IMG/VR virus record: IMGVR_UViG_3300010368_000041
Coordinates: 1-35,170 of that record
DNA length: 35,170 nt
Direction: 5' to 3' (one strand)
DNA from: a virus
Shown: one piece after another, positions 7,632-15,186 of the stretch
Numbering within the stretch: the first letter of the stretch is position 1
Layout of the letters: every line of letters starts with the position of its first letter
Notes under the pieces: model-generated
Told to the model about the DNA's origin: nothing
Databases searched by the model: none
The model's input: only the letters and a program-made list of their open reading frames with translations
Program-made: the position numbers and the translations under genes

Positions 7632-7752
7632 ATCACAGGAAGAAATACTACATGAGTGGTTAAAGACTTGCCCTTTCGATTACCTTATGGTAGGAAAGAT
7701 TAAAGGAATAAGAACTGTAAACTTTGAGATAAAGGAGAATATTAATGAGTGA
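7624..7752 (+). CDS. Hypothetical 42-aa protein before primase
   Basis: A 42-residue ORF starting within the end of the previous gene (GGAGG at 7613-7617, 6 bases before ATG). It ends 8 bases inside the primase-helicase gene, in another frame. Its last codons contain the primase ribosome binding site (AAGGAG), so translation of the two is probably coupled. No domain recognised. Confidence 0.55.
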   Translation: MDKSQEEILHEWLKTCPFDYLMVGKIKGIRTVNFEIKENINE

Positions 7753-9346
7753 TAACCCACATCAAGCCTGTCCCTTTGTGGATTGTGGATCTTCCGATGC
7801 GTTTAATTGGAATGATGATGGCTTTGGTTTTTGCCACAGTTGTGGTGAATCGTATCCAGCAAAGAAACATATTGAAGTTTTTGACTGGGTGAGTAAAGAG
7901 TATCCCGTAAAGAAAAGGATTAATGTAATGGAGATACCAGTAAAAGGAATGACCTATGATAACATAAGGGGTATCAAGTCTAGTGTATGTCAGTTCTATA
8001 ACATACAAGTGCAGACAGGTGAAGATGGTCAGCCTGTTAGATATGCCTACAAGTATCCACATACTGTGAAGTATAGGGATTACAATGATAAGTCTAAGTC
8101 TTGGGTAAAGGATAGAGGTTTAGGTATGAACCATCTATTCGGACCAGACTTTAATGCAGGTTCATCACACCGTATCTATATAACAGAGGGTGAGTTTGAT
8201 GCAGCAAGTCTCTATCAAGTACTTGGTGAGAAGTTTCCTGTTAAGTCATTACCTAGTGCATCAATAGGTGAGAAGTTTGTTAAGCAAAACTACAACTACC
8301 TTAACTCTTTTAAAGAAGTTATCTATGCAGGTGAGTTAGATGATGCAGGTAAACGTGCAGCTGAGAGATTGTATGAAGCTCTTGCTGAGAAGTTCTACTA
8401 TGTACCTATGTCTAAACACAAAGATGCTAATGACTTCCTTACCAATGGAGATGGTGAAGATCTTAAGTGGGCAGCAATGAAACCTCAGAGGTATTCACCT
8501 GATAATTTCTTCTGCTCTGATGAAGAGGTTGATGCAGCTATACGTAACGAGAACCCATACGAGTATGTACCCACCGGACATGAAGGTATTGATTCTAAGA
8601 CCAGGGGTATGGTGAAAGGTGGACTTACCTTTATCAAAGCACCACGAGGTATGGGTAAGACAGAGGTAGTAAGATACTTTGAGGTAGGTTTACTACAAGA
8701 TCCTGATGTCCGTATAGCCTTGCTACACATGGAGGAGATGAAGTCTACTACTTACAGAGCTATGGCTACGTACCGTCTAGGTGCAAATGTTAGAACTAAA
8801 GATGATGCAAGAGAGAATGGCTTTACTGAGGATCAAGTAGTAGCTGCTGCACAGGAAGCAACAGATGGTGATCGTACTATTGTATTTGAGATGCGTTCAC
8901 ATGATGATCCACTTAAGTTACTAGAGTATGTAAGACTGGCGGCATCAGTCTATGGTGCTAGTTATATCTTTGTAGATCATGTACAGAGGTTAGCTTATCT
9001 AAGTAACACAGGAGTAGACGGTGCTACCAGTACACTGACAACATTAGGAGCACGTATGGCACAGTTATCTAAGGAACTTAACATAGGTGTAGTATTTATA
9101 TCACAGGTAAATGATGATGGGCGTACAAAGTATGCAGCATCTCTTGAAGAAGAAGCAATTATCTGTATAAAGATTGAGAGAGATGTTGAGTCTGAAGATG
9201 AAGTAGTGCAGAATACAACTACATTTTTCATAGATAAGAACAGACCGTTTGCTAAGTTAGGTAATGCTGGTACTGTTTACTATGATCCAGAGACTACCAT
9301 ACTTAAGGAAGAAAGCTTTGTTACAAGGAGAGAGATTGCGGCATGA
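7745..9346 (+). CDS. T7 gp4-like primase-helicase
   Basis: A 533-residue bifunctional replication protein that unwinds the fork and lays down RNA primers. The N-terminal zinc-binding module has C9, C14, C30 and C33. A TOPRIM domain follows, with EGEFD (E148-E150-D152) and a second acidic strand AGELDDAGK. The helicase half is RecA/DnaB-like: Walker A APRGMGKT (residues 299-306), a Walker B-type strand YIFVDH (D411), and VFISQVNDDG as the motif that senses nucleotide and DNA. It is close to T7 gp4 in length (566). It overlaps the DNA polymerase gene as ATGA, consistent with a fixed replisome pair. Start supported by AAGGAG at about 7733-7738. Confidence 0.92.
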   Translation: MSDNPHQACPFVDCGSSDAFNWNDDGFGFCHSCGESYPAKKHIEVFDWVSKEYPVKKRINVMEIPVKGMTYDNIRGIKSSVCQFYNIQVQTGEDGQPVRYAYKYPHTVKYRDYNDKSKSWVKDRGLGMNHLFGPDFNAGSSHRIYITEGEFDAASLYQVLGEKFPVKSLPSASIGEKFVKQNYNYLNSFKEVIYAGELDDAGKRAAERLYEALAEKFYYVPMSKHKDANDFLTNGDGEDLKWAAMKPQRYSPDNFFCSDEEVDAAIRNENPYEYVPTGHEGIDSKTRGMVKGGLTFIKAPRGMGKTEVVRYFEVGLLQDPDVRIALLHMEEMKSTTYRAMATYRLGANVRTKDDARENGFTEDQVVAAAQEATDGDRTIVFEMRSHDDPLKLLEYVRLAASVYGASYIFVDHVQRLAYLSNTGVDGATSTLTTLGARMAQLSKELNIGVVFISQVNDDGRTKYAASLEEEAIICIKIERDVESEDEVVQNTTTFFIDKNRPFAKLGNAGTVYYDPETTILKEESFVTRREIAA

Positions 9347-11187
9347 TTGTATTTGATGTAGAAGCAGACAACCTCTTGGAAGATGCTACAAAGATACATT
9401 GCCTGTCGTATACTTCTAATGGTTCAGACGTTAAGACACTGTTCTCTTATGATGAGATGCGTACTCTACTTCTCAGTCAGAAGGGATTGATAGGACATAA
9501 CATTGTTCGTTATGATATACCTCTACTTGAAAAGTTATTAGGTATTAAGATTAAGTCTAGACTATTTGATACTTTACCTATGTCTTGGGTACTTAATACT
9601 AATAGAGGTAAGCATGGGCTTGACTCATTTGGGCAAGACTTTGGTGTACCTAAACCTAAGGTAGATGATTGGACTAACTTATCTCGTGAAGAGTATGCAC
9701 ACCGTTGTCAAGAAGATGTTAAGATTAATTGGTTACTGTGGCAGAATCTACTCAAACGATTTCTATTCATATACAAAGACAAGGTACAATTAGATAAGTT
9801 TTTTAGGTACTTATCTTTCAAGATGGATTGTGCAGCAAGTGCAGAAGCAAGTGGTTGGAAGTTAAACTTAGATCTTGCACAAGAATGTGTTGACAAATTA
9901 ACTAGAGAGCAAGACTACAAGACTAAAGAGTTATGTAATGTAATGCCACTACGTAAGCTATTTAAAGTACAGACTCAGCCTAAGGTTTGTTATAAGAAAG
10001 ATGGTTCTCTATCTGCACATGGTAAGAGATGGTTCAAGTTACTTGATGAGTATGGCTTACCTGCTACCTATACAGGAAAAGTAACTGTAGTAAAGGGTGC
10101 AGAACCTGCTAACCCTAACTCAACTGATCAGGTAAAAGATTGGCTTACATTCTTAGGTTGGCAACCATGTACCTACAAATACAATAAGAACAAGGAGACT
10201 GGTGAAGAAAAGAAAGTACCTCAGGTGCGTAAGAATGGTGAGCTTACTGAGTCAGTACGATTACTTATAGATCAGAACCCAGCAGTTGAAGTACTTGATG
10301 GCCTTACCATTATACAACACAGACTTGCAATCTTCCAAGGTTTTATTGACTGTGAACGTGATGGCTATGTTAAGGCAGAGATAGATGGTCTTACTAATAC
10401 ACTCAGGTTTAAACACAAGAAGCCTTTAGTTAATCTACCTGGGGTAGACAAGCCTTGGGGTAAGGAGATACGTAGTTGTTTAGTAGCACCTAACAATCAT
10501 GTACTATGTGGTGCTGATATGACATCACTTGAGGATACAACTAAGCGTCACTACATGAAACCTTATGATCCTGAGTATGTAAATGAGATGTCACAACATG
10601 GCTTTGATCCACACTTAGACTTAGCTAAACACGCAGGAGAGATAACACAAAAACAAATTGACCAACATAACTCAGGAGTTATAGATCTAAAAGCTCTACG
10701 TAAAGACTACAAGGTAGTAAACTATTCTGCTACTTATGGTGTAGGTGCAGCTAAGTTATCTCGTGAGACAGGTATGACTAGAGATAAGGCTCAAGCTTTA
10801 CTTGATGCTTATTGGCACCGTAATTGGTCAGTCAAAGAGTTTTCAGAGTCACAACCAATAAGACATATAGATGGTGAGATGTGGATACAAAATCCAGTCA
10901 GTAAGTTTTGGCACAGTCTTAGGTTTGAGAAAGATGCTTTCTCTACTATCAATCAGAGTACAGGATCATATTGTTTTGATAGATGGGTAGCATTATACAG
11001 ATTAAATAGACCTAATATTATAGGTCAGTTCCACGATGAAAGTATTAACACAGTTAAGGAGGGTTATGAAAATGAACATACCAATGTTTTAAAACGTGCT
11101 ATTAAAATATTAAACGATCAGCTTAAGTTAAATGTTGACTTAGGTATTGATGTACAGTACGGTAAAAATTATGCAGAAGTCCATTAG
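9343..11187 (+). CDS. T7-like family A DNA polymerase with exonuclease
   Basis: A 614-residue replicative DNA polymerase, somewhat shorter than T7 gp5 (704). The 3'-5' exonuclease opens with FDVEAD, giving D5 and E7 exactly as in T7, then GHNIVRYDIPLL and a third motif at HRCQEDVKINW. Polymerase motif A is GADMTSLE (D392, E397). Motif B (O helix) has R453, K457 and Y461 in RKDYKVVNYSATYG. Motif C is FHDE (H564-D565-E566). Y461 corresponds to T7 Tyr526, the residue that lets the enzyme accept dideoxynucleotides and that is linked to lytic phages. The 5'-3' exonuclease domain is absent, as expected. It is translationally coupled to the primase-helicase. Confidence 0.95.
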   Translation: MIVFDVEADNLLEDATKIHCLSYTSNGSDVKTLFSYDEMRTLLLSQKGLIGHNIVRYDIPLLEKLLGIKIKSRLFDTLPMSWVLNTNRGKHGLDSFGQDFGVPKPKVDDWTNLSREEYAHRCQEDVKINWLLWQNLLKRFLFIYKDKVQLDKFFRYLSFKMDCAASAEASGWKLNLDLAQECVDKLTREQDYKTKELCNVMPLRKLFKVQTQPKVCYKKDGSLSAHGKRWFKLLDEYGLPATYTGKVTVVKGAEPANPNSTDQVKDWLTFLGWQPCTYKYNKNKETGEEKKVPQVRKNGELTESVRLLIDQNPAVEVLDGLTIIQHRLAIFQGFIDCERDGYVKAEIDGLTNTLRFKHKKPLVNLPGVDKPWGKEIRSCLVAPNNHVLCGADMTSLEDTTKRHYMKPYDPEYVNEMSQHGFDPHLDLAKHAGEITQKQIDQHNSGVIDLKALRKDYKVVNYSATYGVGAAKLSRETGMTRDKAQALLDAYWHRNWSVKEFSESQPIRHIDGEMWIQNPVSKFWHSLRFEKDAFSTINQSTGSYCFDRWVALYRLNRPNIIGQFHDESINTVKEGYENEHTNVLKRAIKILNDQLKLNVDLGIDVQYGKNYAEVH

Positions 11188-11199
11188 AAGGAGAAAAAA

Positions 11200-11697
11200 A
11201 TGGCAACAAGAAAAGTAAAACTATCAGGCATAGCTGAGTGGGCTAAGGTCTTTGAACAGAATCGTGATCATAAAGGTTACGAGGGTGCTTACGAAGATTT
11301 TGATGGTGCTTGCACTATTGATCTCATTATTGATGATGATAATTTAAATCTTCTCCAAGCCTCAAGGTCTATGAAGAAAGGCTCTCCTGACAAAGAGGGT
11401 AGAGGAACTAAAGTTACCTTTGTCCGGAAGTTTGATACAGGTAGAGACTGGGACAGTGGGCCACCTACTGTTCTTAAGTCTGATGATACCCCTTGGAACT
11501 TAGAAGCTGATGGTCTCATTGGTAATGGGTCTAAGGTAGAGGTGCACCTAGCTGTCTACGATACTAAACGTAGAGACATAGTAGGTACTAGGCTTGATAA
11601 GATAAAGGTATTAGATCTTGTCAGGTATGTATCAGAAGCAAGTGATACTATACCACCACCTCAAGCAGTTGTAGCTGAAGAATCAGTATTGTTCTAA
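11200..11697 (+). CDS. ssDNA-binding protein, T7 gp2.5-like
   Basis: A 165-residue protein directly downstream of the polymerase with AAGGAG at about 11188-11193. The core is predicted mostly beta strand, like an OB fold, with basic patches (RSMKKGSPDKEGRGTKV) suited to DNA. The C-terminus is flexible and Pro-rich, then acidic, ending AEESVLF; a terminal Phe after acidic residues is the hallmark of gp2.5 and bacterial SSB tails that dock partners. Position and length fit gp2.5 (232 residues) only loosely, so the call rests on the tail, the beta pattern and the replication context. It would coat single-stranded DNA at the fork. Confidence 0.65.
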   Translation: MATRKVKLSGIAEWAKVFEQNRDHKGYEGAYEDFDGACTIDLIIDDDNLNLLQASRSMKKGSPDKEGRGTKVTFVRKFDTGRDWDSGPPTVLKSDDTPWNLEADGLIGNGSKVEVHLAVYDTKRRDIVGTRLDKIKVLDLVRYVSEASDTIPPPQAVVAEESVLF

Positions 11698-11700
11698 GCT

Positions 11701-11838
11701 ATGAAAAGGCGTAACCCTGTGGCAAAAGAAGTACGTACCCCTAAGTACCGACTCAGGGTTATTGCCGACAAAACAAAAAAGTTATTTAGAAAAAGGAAAC
11801 ATAGAAAAGATGGAAGTAGAATTAGTAAAACAGATTGA
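11701..11838 (+). CDS. Small basic RNPVAK-motif protein
   Basis: A 45-residue, extremely basic ORF beginning MKRRNPVAKEVRTPKYRLRV. Short phage and bacterial proteins with NPVAK near the start and a Lys/Arg tail recur widely (from memory), which supports it as a real gene despite its size and lack of a clear ribosome binding site. It starts 3 bases after the ssDNA-binding gene, so re-initiation is plausible. It overlaps the nuclease gene by 29 bases in another frame. Charge suggests nucleic-acid or ribosome binding; no function is known. Confidence 0.55.
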   Translation: MKRRNPVAKEVRTPKYRLRVIADKTKKLFRKRKHRKDGSRISKTD

Positions 11839-12676
11839 TACTCTTGTTGATGACATCTATGAAGTTGTTCAAGGCAAGGGTAACTGGACAGGTATGTTAG
11901 GTGCTTCATTAGGTAGAAGTATATCTTTAGTATCTAACCAAAGGTTCAGTAAGCCACAAGAACCAAGGGGCTATCTATCTTTATCTTCTATAGGTATGCC
12001 TTGTAAACGTAAGCTATGGTATAAAGTTAATAAACCAGGAGAAGGTGATCCTTTAACACCAAATACTTTATTAAAGTTTTTTTACGGTGACATGATTGAA
12101 GAACTACTACTAAGTTTAGCAGCTGCTGCAGGACATTATGTCTCTGGTGAGCAGTGTAAGCTTGATGTACATGGCATTAAAGGACACAGAGATGCAGTCA
12201 TAGATGGTATGACTGTTGATGTTAAGTCTTGCAGTACCTATGCCTTTAAGAAGTTTAAAAGTGGTGCACTAAGAGATGATGATCCGTTTGGTTATATCTC
12301 TCAGCTTAGTTCATATGTATATGCAGGTAAAGATGATCCACTTGTTACAAATAAAACACATGGTGCTTTCTTAGCTATAGATAAACAGAACGGACATATC
12401 TGTTTAGATGTTTATGATTTTACAGAGGAACTAAAGACTAAAGAAAAAGAAATGCTTGATGCAAAAGATATGGTATCAAAGAAGATACCTAAGGAACGTA
12501 TTCAACCAGTGCCATTTAGTAAGACAAGTCCTAATACTAAGTTGTCTATGCCTTGTAGTTACTGTGAGTATAAGAAACTTTGTTGGCCTGAGCTAAGAAC
12601 TTTTAAATACTCTTACGGTATAGAGAACTTAGTTCATATAGAAAAAGAACCTAAAGTACCTGAGATTACAGCATGA
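11810..12676 (+). CDS. Cas4/RecB-like PD-(D/E)XK exonuclease
   Basis: A 288-residue nuclease of the PD-(D/E)XK superfamily. The catalytic core reads GHRDAVIDGMTVDVKS, with D128, D137 and K139 as metal-binding and catalytic residues, followed by a helix with Q165. One cysteine ahead of the core (C65 in GMPCKRKLWY) and three after it (C249, C252, C258 in CSYCEYKKLC) have the Cas4/AddB spacing for a 4Fe-4S cluster. It probably acts as the T7 gp6-type exonuclease for host DNA breakdown or recombination. I prefer ATG 11810; a TTG at 11762 in the same frame would overlap the small basic gene and has no site. It ends in ATGA with the resolvase-like gene. Confidence 0.82.
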   Translation: MEVELVKQIDTLVDDIYEVVQGKGNWTGMLGASLGRSISLVSNQRFSKPQEPRGYLSLSSIGMPCKRKLWYKVNKPGEGDPLTPNTLLKFFYGDMIEELLLSLAAAAGHYVSGEQCKLDVHGIKGHRDAVIDGMTVDVKSCSTYAFKKFKSGALRDDDPFGYISQLSSYVYAGKDDPLVTNKTHGAFLAIDKQNGHICLDVYDFTEELKTKEKEMLDAKDMVSKKIPKERIQPVPFSKTSPNTKLSMPCSYCEYKKLCWPELRTFKYSYGIENLVHIEKEPKVPEITA

Positions 12677-13020
12677 CTAGAGCAGCAAAAGCAAAAGGTA
12701 GAGTAGGTCAGAATGAAATAAGGGATAAGTTACTAGAAACTTTTCCTGAGTTTGAACCTGATGATATTAGAAGTACAACTATGGGAGATACAGGTGAGGA
12801 TATTCAACTTAGCCCAGCAGCTAGGAAGAAGTTACCTATTACTATAGAAGTTAAACGTAGAAAGGCAGGTTTAAAAACTGTGTATGGATACTTAGATCAA
12901 GCTACTAACCATGGCAAAGGAGATCCTATAGTATTCTATCGTTCAGATAGGAATCCTTGGATTGTTATCACAGAACTAGACCATTACATGGAACTATTAA
13001 AAAACTGGAAGAAGGAGTAA
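12673..13020 (+). CDS. Resolvase-like PD-(D/E)XK endonuclease
   Basis: A 115-residue small nuclease with the archaeal-Hjc/T7-endonuclease-I kind of layout: E15 in an N-terminal helix, D43 in GEDIQLS, and E59-x-K61 in ITIEVKRRK, followed by a helix and a YRSDRNPW strand. This is the place in T7-like genomes where endonuclease I, which cuts four-way junctions before packaging, usually sits near the polymerase and exonuclease. It could instead be a general endonuclease of the same fold. It is coupled to the upstream nuclease by ATGA. Confidence 0.75.
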   Translation: MTRAAKAKGRVGQNEIRDKLLETFPEFEPDDIRSTTMGDTGEDIQLSPAARKKLPITIEVKRRKAGLKTVYGYLDQATNHGKGDPIVFYRSDRNPWIVITELDHYMELLKNWKKE

Positions 13021-13021
13021 G

Positions 13022-13270
13022 ATGAAAAAGAATATAAAAATCTGGGGTATAATTGAAGGACCAATCTCTGTTAAGGATTTACCAGATAATGATTACCCTG
13101 AAGGAGCTGAGTGGTTTCATGAATGCAAAGTAGAAGTTGATGGTAAGATAGTTGTTCACCCCTATTGGTTCTACAGTCTAAATGAAGCTAATGAAATGAA
13201 AAAGTATTTCAATACTCATATTGAACCGCTTGAAATAAAAATAAACTATGGAGAACTTTACGATGCCTAA
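13022..13270 (+). CDS. Hypothetical small protein
   Basis: An 82-residue protein with no recognised family. It has a beta-rich pattern (NIKIWGIIEGPIS, FHECKVEVDGKIVVHPYWF) and ends with a helix, suggesting a small compact domain. It starts one base after the resolvase-like stop, with AAGGAG at 13012-13017. It overlaps the phosphoesterase gene by 8 bases. Confidence 0.65.
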   Translation: MKKNIKIWGIIEGPISVKDLPDNDYPEGAEWFHECKVEVDGKIVVHPYWFYSLNEANEMKKYFNTHIEPLEIKINYGELYDA

Positions 13271-14036
13271 TACAGCAATAGTATTTACTTGTGCCCATGT
13301 AGATCCTGAAATTTCTAATGAAAGATTTGATCTACTTGGTAAACTTATCTATGATCTAAGACCTGATTATGTAGTTGATCTTGGTGATGGTGCAGATATG
13401 AAATCTTTAAATAGCTATGACACTCGATACCCACAAGCTATTGTATCACAAAACTATGAGAATGATATTAATCATTACAATGATGCACAGGATAGATTGA
13501 GAATGAAATTTAAACAAATGAAACGTAAGAGACCTAAATACTATGGGCTTGAGGGTAATCATGAGAATAGAATTAAGAGAGCTATCTCTCTCGACCCAAG
13601 ACTTGAAGGTACAAAGTATGGTATAAGCTTTAAACATTTACAAACAGACTACTACTTTGATGAGTACTATGAGTATGAAAACTCTGCTCCAAGTATCTTT
13701 AATAAAGATGGTATATCTTATGCTCATTACATTTCAAGTGGTAACTTTGGTACTGCTATGTCTGGTATGCACCATGCATATACTATGTTAAATAAAAGAC
13801 ATCACTCTACTACTGTTGGTCACAGTCATAAAAGATCTATCTTCTTTAAAGATGACTCTTATCCTAACCCTACTATAGGTTTAGTTGCAGGTTGTTTTAA
13901 AGGTGCTCAAGAATCCTGGGCAGGGCAGGCTAACATGGACTGGTGGAAAGGTGTAGTAATAAAAAGAAATATAGACAGAGGTTACTATGACCCAGAATTT
14001 GTAAGTCTTGAGAGACTTAAATCTTATTACGGATAG
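13263..14036 (+). CDS. Calcineurin-like metallophosphoesterase
   Basis: A 257-residue metallophosphoesterase. Motifs in order: CAH at residues 10-12 where DxH is usual, GDGAD (G41-D45), GNHE (98-101), and GHSH (186-189). Three of four metal-site motifs are intact. The first has Cys in place of the metal-binding Asp, which could lower activity or change metal choice. Family members split phosphomonoesters or phosphodiesters, including nucleotides and nucleic-acid ends; phage versions are usually assigned to DNA metabolism. Start chosen at ATG 13263 with GGAG at 13250-13253; ATG 13248 lies upstream of that site. The stop is followed by a promoter, so this may end the replication transcript. Confidence 0.82.
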   Translation: MPNTAIVFTCAHVDPEISNERFDLLGKLIYDLRPDYVVDLGDGADMKSLNSYDTRYPQAIVSQNYENDINHYNDAQDRLRMKFKQMKRKRPKYYGLEGNHENRIKRAISLDPRLEGTKYGISFKHLQTDYYFDEYYEYENSAPSIFNKDGISYAHYISSGNFGTAMSGMHHAYTMLNKRHHSTTVGHSHKRSIFFKDDSYPNPTIGLVAGCFKGAQESWAGQANMDWWKGVVIKRNIDRGYYDPEFVSLERLKSYYG

Positions 14037-14038
14037 GC

Positions 14039-14066
14039 TTGACAAATGAATAATAAAAAGTATAAC
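14039..14066 (+). promoter_or_regulatory. Near-consensus sigma70-type promoter
   Basis: TTGACA (14039-14044), a 16-base spacer and TATAAC (14061-14066), which is 6/6 and 5/6 matches to the bacterial housekeeping consensus. It starts 3 bases after the phosphoesterase stop and would drive the nucleotide-metabolism genes (MazG, RNR) from about 14073. The same two hexamers occur on the other strand at 27471-27499. Confidence 0.55.
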
Positions 14067-14079
14067 TGGTGGTTTCAAA

Positions 14080-14259
14080 ATGGACTATGAAATAATTATA
14101 AAGGTATCAGTAGATCCTGATGCAAACTTCCTTGAGGTAGGTGGAGTTAATAACTCAAATGTTATTAAGCAAGTAGTGAGTGACTGTCTATATGATATAG
14201 ATGATTTAGAAATTAAAGAATGTGAGGTAATAAAAAATGTTCAAACAAGTCAGAGATAA
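14080..14259 (+). CDS. Hypothetical 59-aa protein before MazG
   Basis: A 59-residue acidic ORF (MDYEIIIKVSVDP...) with a strand-loop-helix pattern. It overlaps the mazG-like gene by 23 bases in another frame. The ribosome binding site is weak (GGTGG near 14069). A 14-codon ORF at 14046-14090 ends just past its start and might couple translation. No family recognised. Confidence 0.5.
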   Translation: MDYEIIIKVSVDPDANFLEVGGVNNSNVIKQVVSDCLYDIDDLEIKECEVIKNVQTSQR

Positions 14260-14584
14260 TAGTTTTAGTAACTATCAAAAGCAATCAAGTCAGACTGCAA
14301 TATATGATAATGTAGATCTTGTTATTTATCCAGCACTAGGTTTAGTCAGTGAAGCAGGAGAAGTAGCAGACAAAGTAAAGAAAGTCTTGAGAGATAATGG
14401 TGGTCACTTTTCACCTGAGACTAAGCAAGCAATAGCAGATGAGTTAGGTGATGTGCTATGGTACATTGCTGCTATGTGTAATGATTTAAATATAAACATG
14501 GAAGATGTAGCACAGAACAATCTTAATAAATTAAACAGCCGTATGGCACGTAATGTAATAAAGGGAAGTGGAGATTACAGATGA
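14237..14584 (+). CDS. mazG: MazG-like NTP pyrophosphohydrolase
   Basis: A 115-residue MazG-fold protein with the metal site E39-x2-E42 (SEAGEVAD) and E69-x2-D72 (ELGDVLWY), each in its own helix. MazG enzymes split nucleoside triphosphates to monophosphate and pyrophosphate. In phages they are thought to recycle nucleotides or alter host alarmone signalling; the second idea is debated. The length fits a single-domain phage MazG. GAGG at 14224-14227 supports the ATG. It lies just before the ribonucleotide reductase group, which fits a role in the dNTP pool. A 12-codon acidic ORF (14581-14619) overlaps its stop. Confidence 0.88.
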   Translation: MFKQVRDNSFSNYQKQSSQTAIYDNVDLVIYPALGLVSEAGEVADKVKKVLRDNGGHFSPETKQAIADELGDVLWYIAAMCNDLNINMEDVAQNNLNKLNSRMARNVIKGSGDYR

Positions 14585-14619
14585 GTGATGATGAAATCTT
14601 ATTAGAGGAAGAGGATTAA
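14581..14619 (+). CDS. 12-codon acidic mini-ORF
   Basis: Reads MSDDEILLEEED, starting in the mazG stop (ATGA) and ending directly before the ATG of the next gene, whose binding site lies in its last codons. It may simply carry ribosomes across the 35-base gap, or be chance. Confidence 0.25.
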   Translation: MSDDEILLEEED

Positions 14620-15186
14620 ATGGAAAATTTTAATTATGATGATTGTGTTAGAAAGTATAGTTCTACTTTTGTTAGGATAATTTTAAGCGAAACTAAAGTT
14701 GAAACAGTTAAAAATTTTGTAAAAAAAGTTATACAAGAAAAAATAAATGAAAGTCATCACGTTGTTGACTCTGGCATGGAGGAGAAAAGATGGACCACTG
14801 GTTTTTTAGGAGAGTCTGCAGTAGAACAATTTTTTGATACTGAGTTCATTGATTTTTCAGTGGGATCTTCTACCAATTATCATGTCCCAGACTTAAAAAA
14901 AATTGGGTACGACTGTGGAGTAAAAACTGTTGAAAAAGATAAATTTCCAGTCATCTTTCGTAAGTCATACAAACCTGAAATTATTGTTGTCAAACAATCT
15001 GATAAAGTATTCTATATTTGTGGACTAGCAACTACTGATGTGCTTAATGAGTATCAATCGTTAGATTTAATTCTTAGTCCAAGTTTGCGAAGAAGAGGAA
15101 CAAAAACTGGATTCTATGGATTTCACAAATTGGTAAGGCCCGATAGTATTAAAAAATATTTAGAACTTAAGAAAGGAATTAATTAA
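14620..15186 (+). CDS. Putative nuclease-like protein
   Basis: A 188-residue protein with a possible PD-(D/E)XK core: E65 in GFLGESAVEQFF, then P90-D91 in HVPDLKKIGYD and G100-V101-K102, followed by strands and a late basic stretch. The usual acidic residue before X-K is a glycine here, so catalysis is doubtful unless another acid migrates in. The N-terminal third is helical and charged. It overlaps the RNR start by one base and has GAGG at 14611-14614. It could be a restriction-type or repair nuclease, or only share the fold. Confidence 0.5.
   Translation: MENFNYDDCVRKYSSTFVRIILSETKVETVKNFVKKVIQEKINESHHVVDSGMEEKRWTTGFLGESAVEQFFDTEFIDFSVGSSTNYHVPDLKKIGYDCGVKTVEKDKFPVIFRKSYKPEIIVVKQSDKVFYICGLATTDVLNEYQSLDLILSPSLRRRGTKTGFYGFHKLVRPDSIKKYLELKKGIN

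Noticed and set aside
7742-8062. 106-codon leftward frame within the primase-helicase gene
   Set aside because: Antisense to the zinc-binding region of a certain gene; composition is that of a mirror frame.
11762-11809. TTG start extending the Cas4-like nuclease
   Set aside because: No binding site, and the region is better explained by the small basic gene at 11701-11838.
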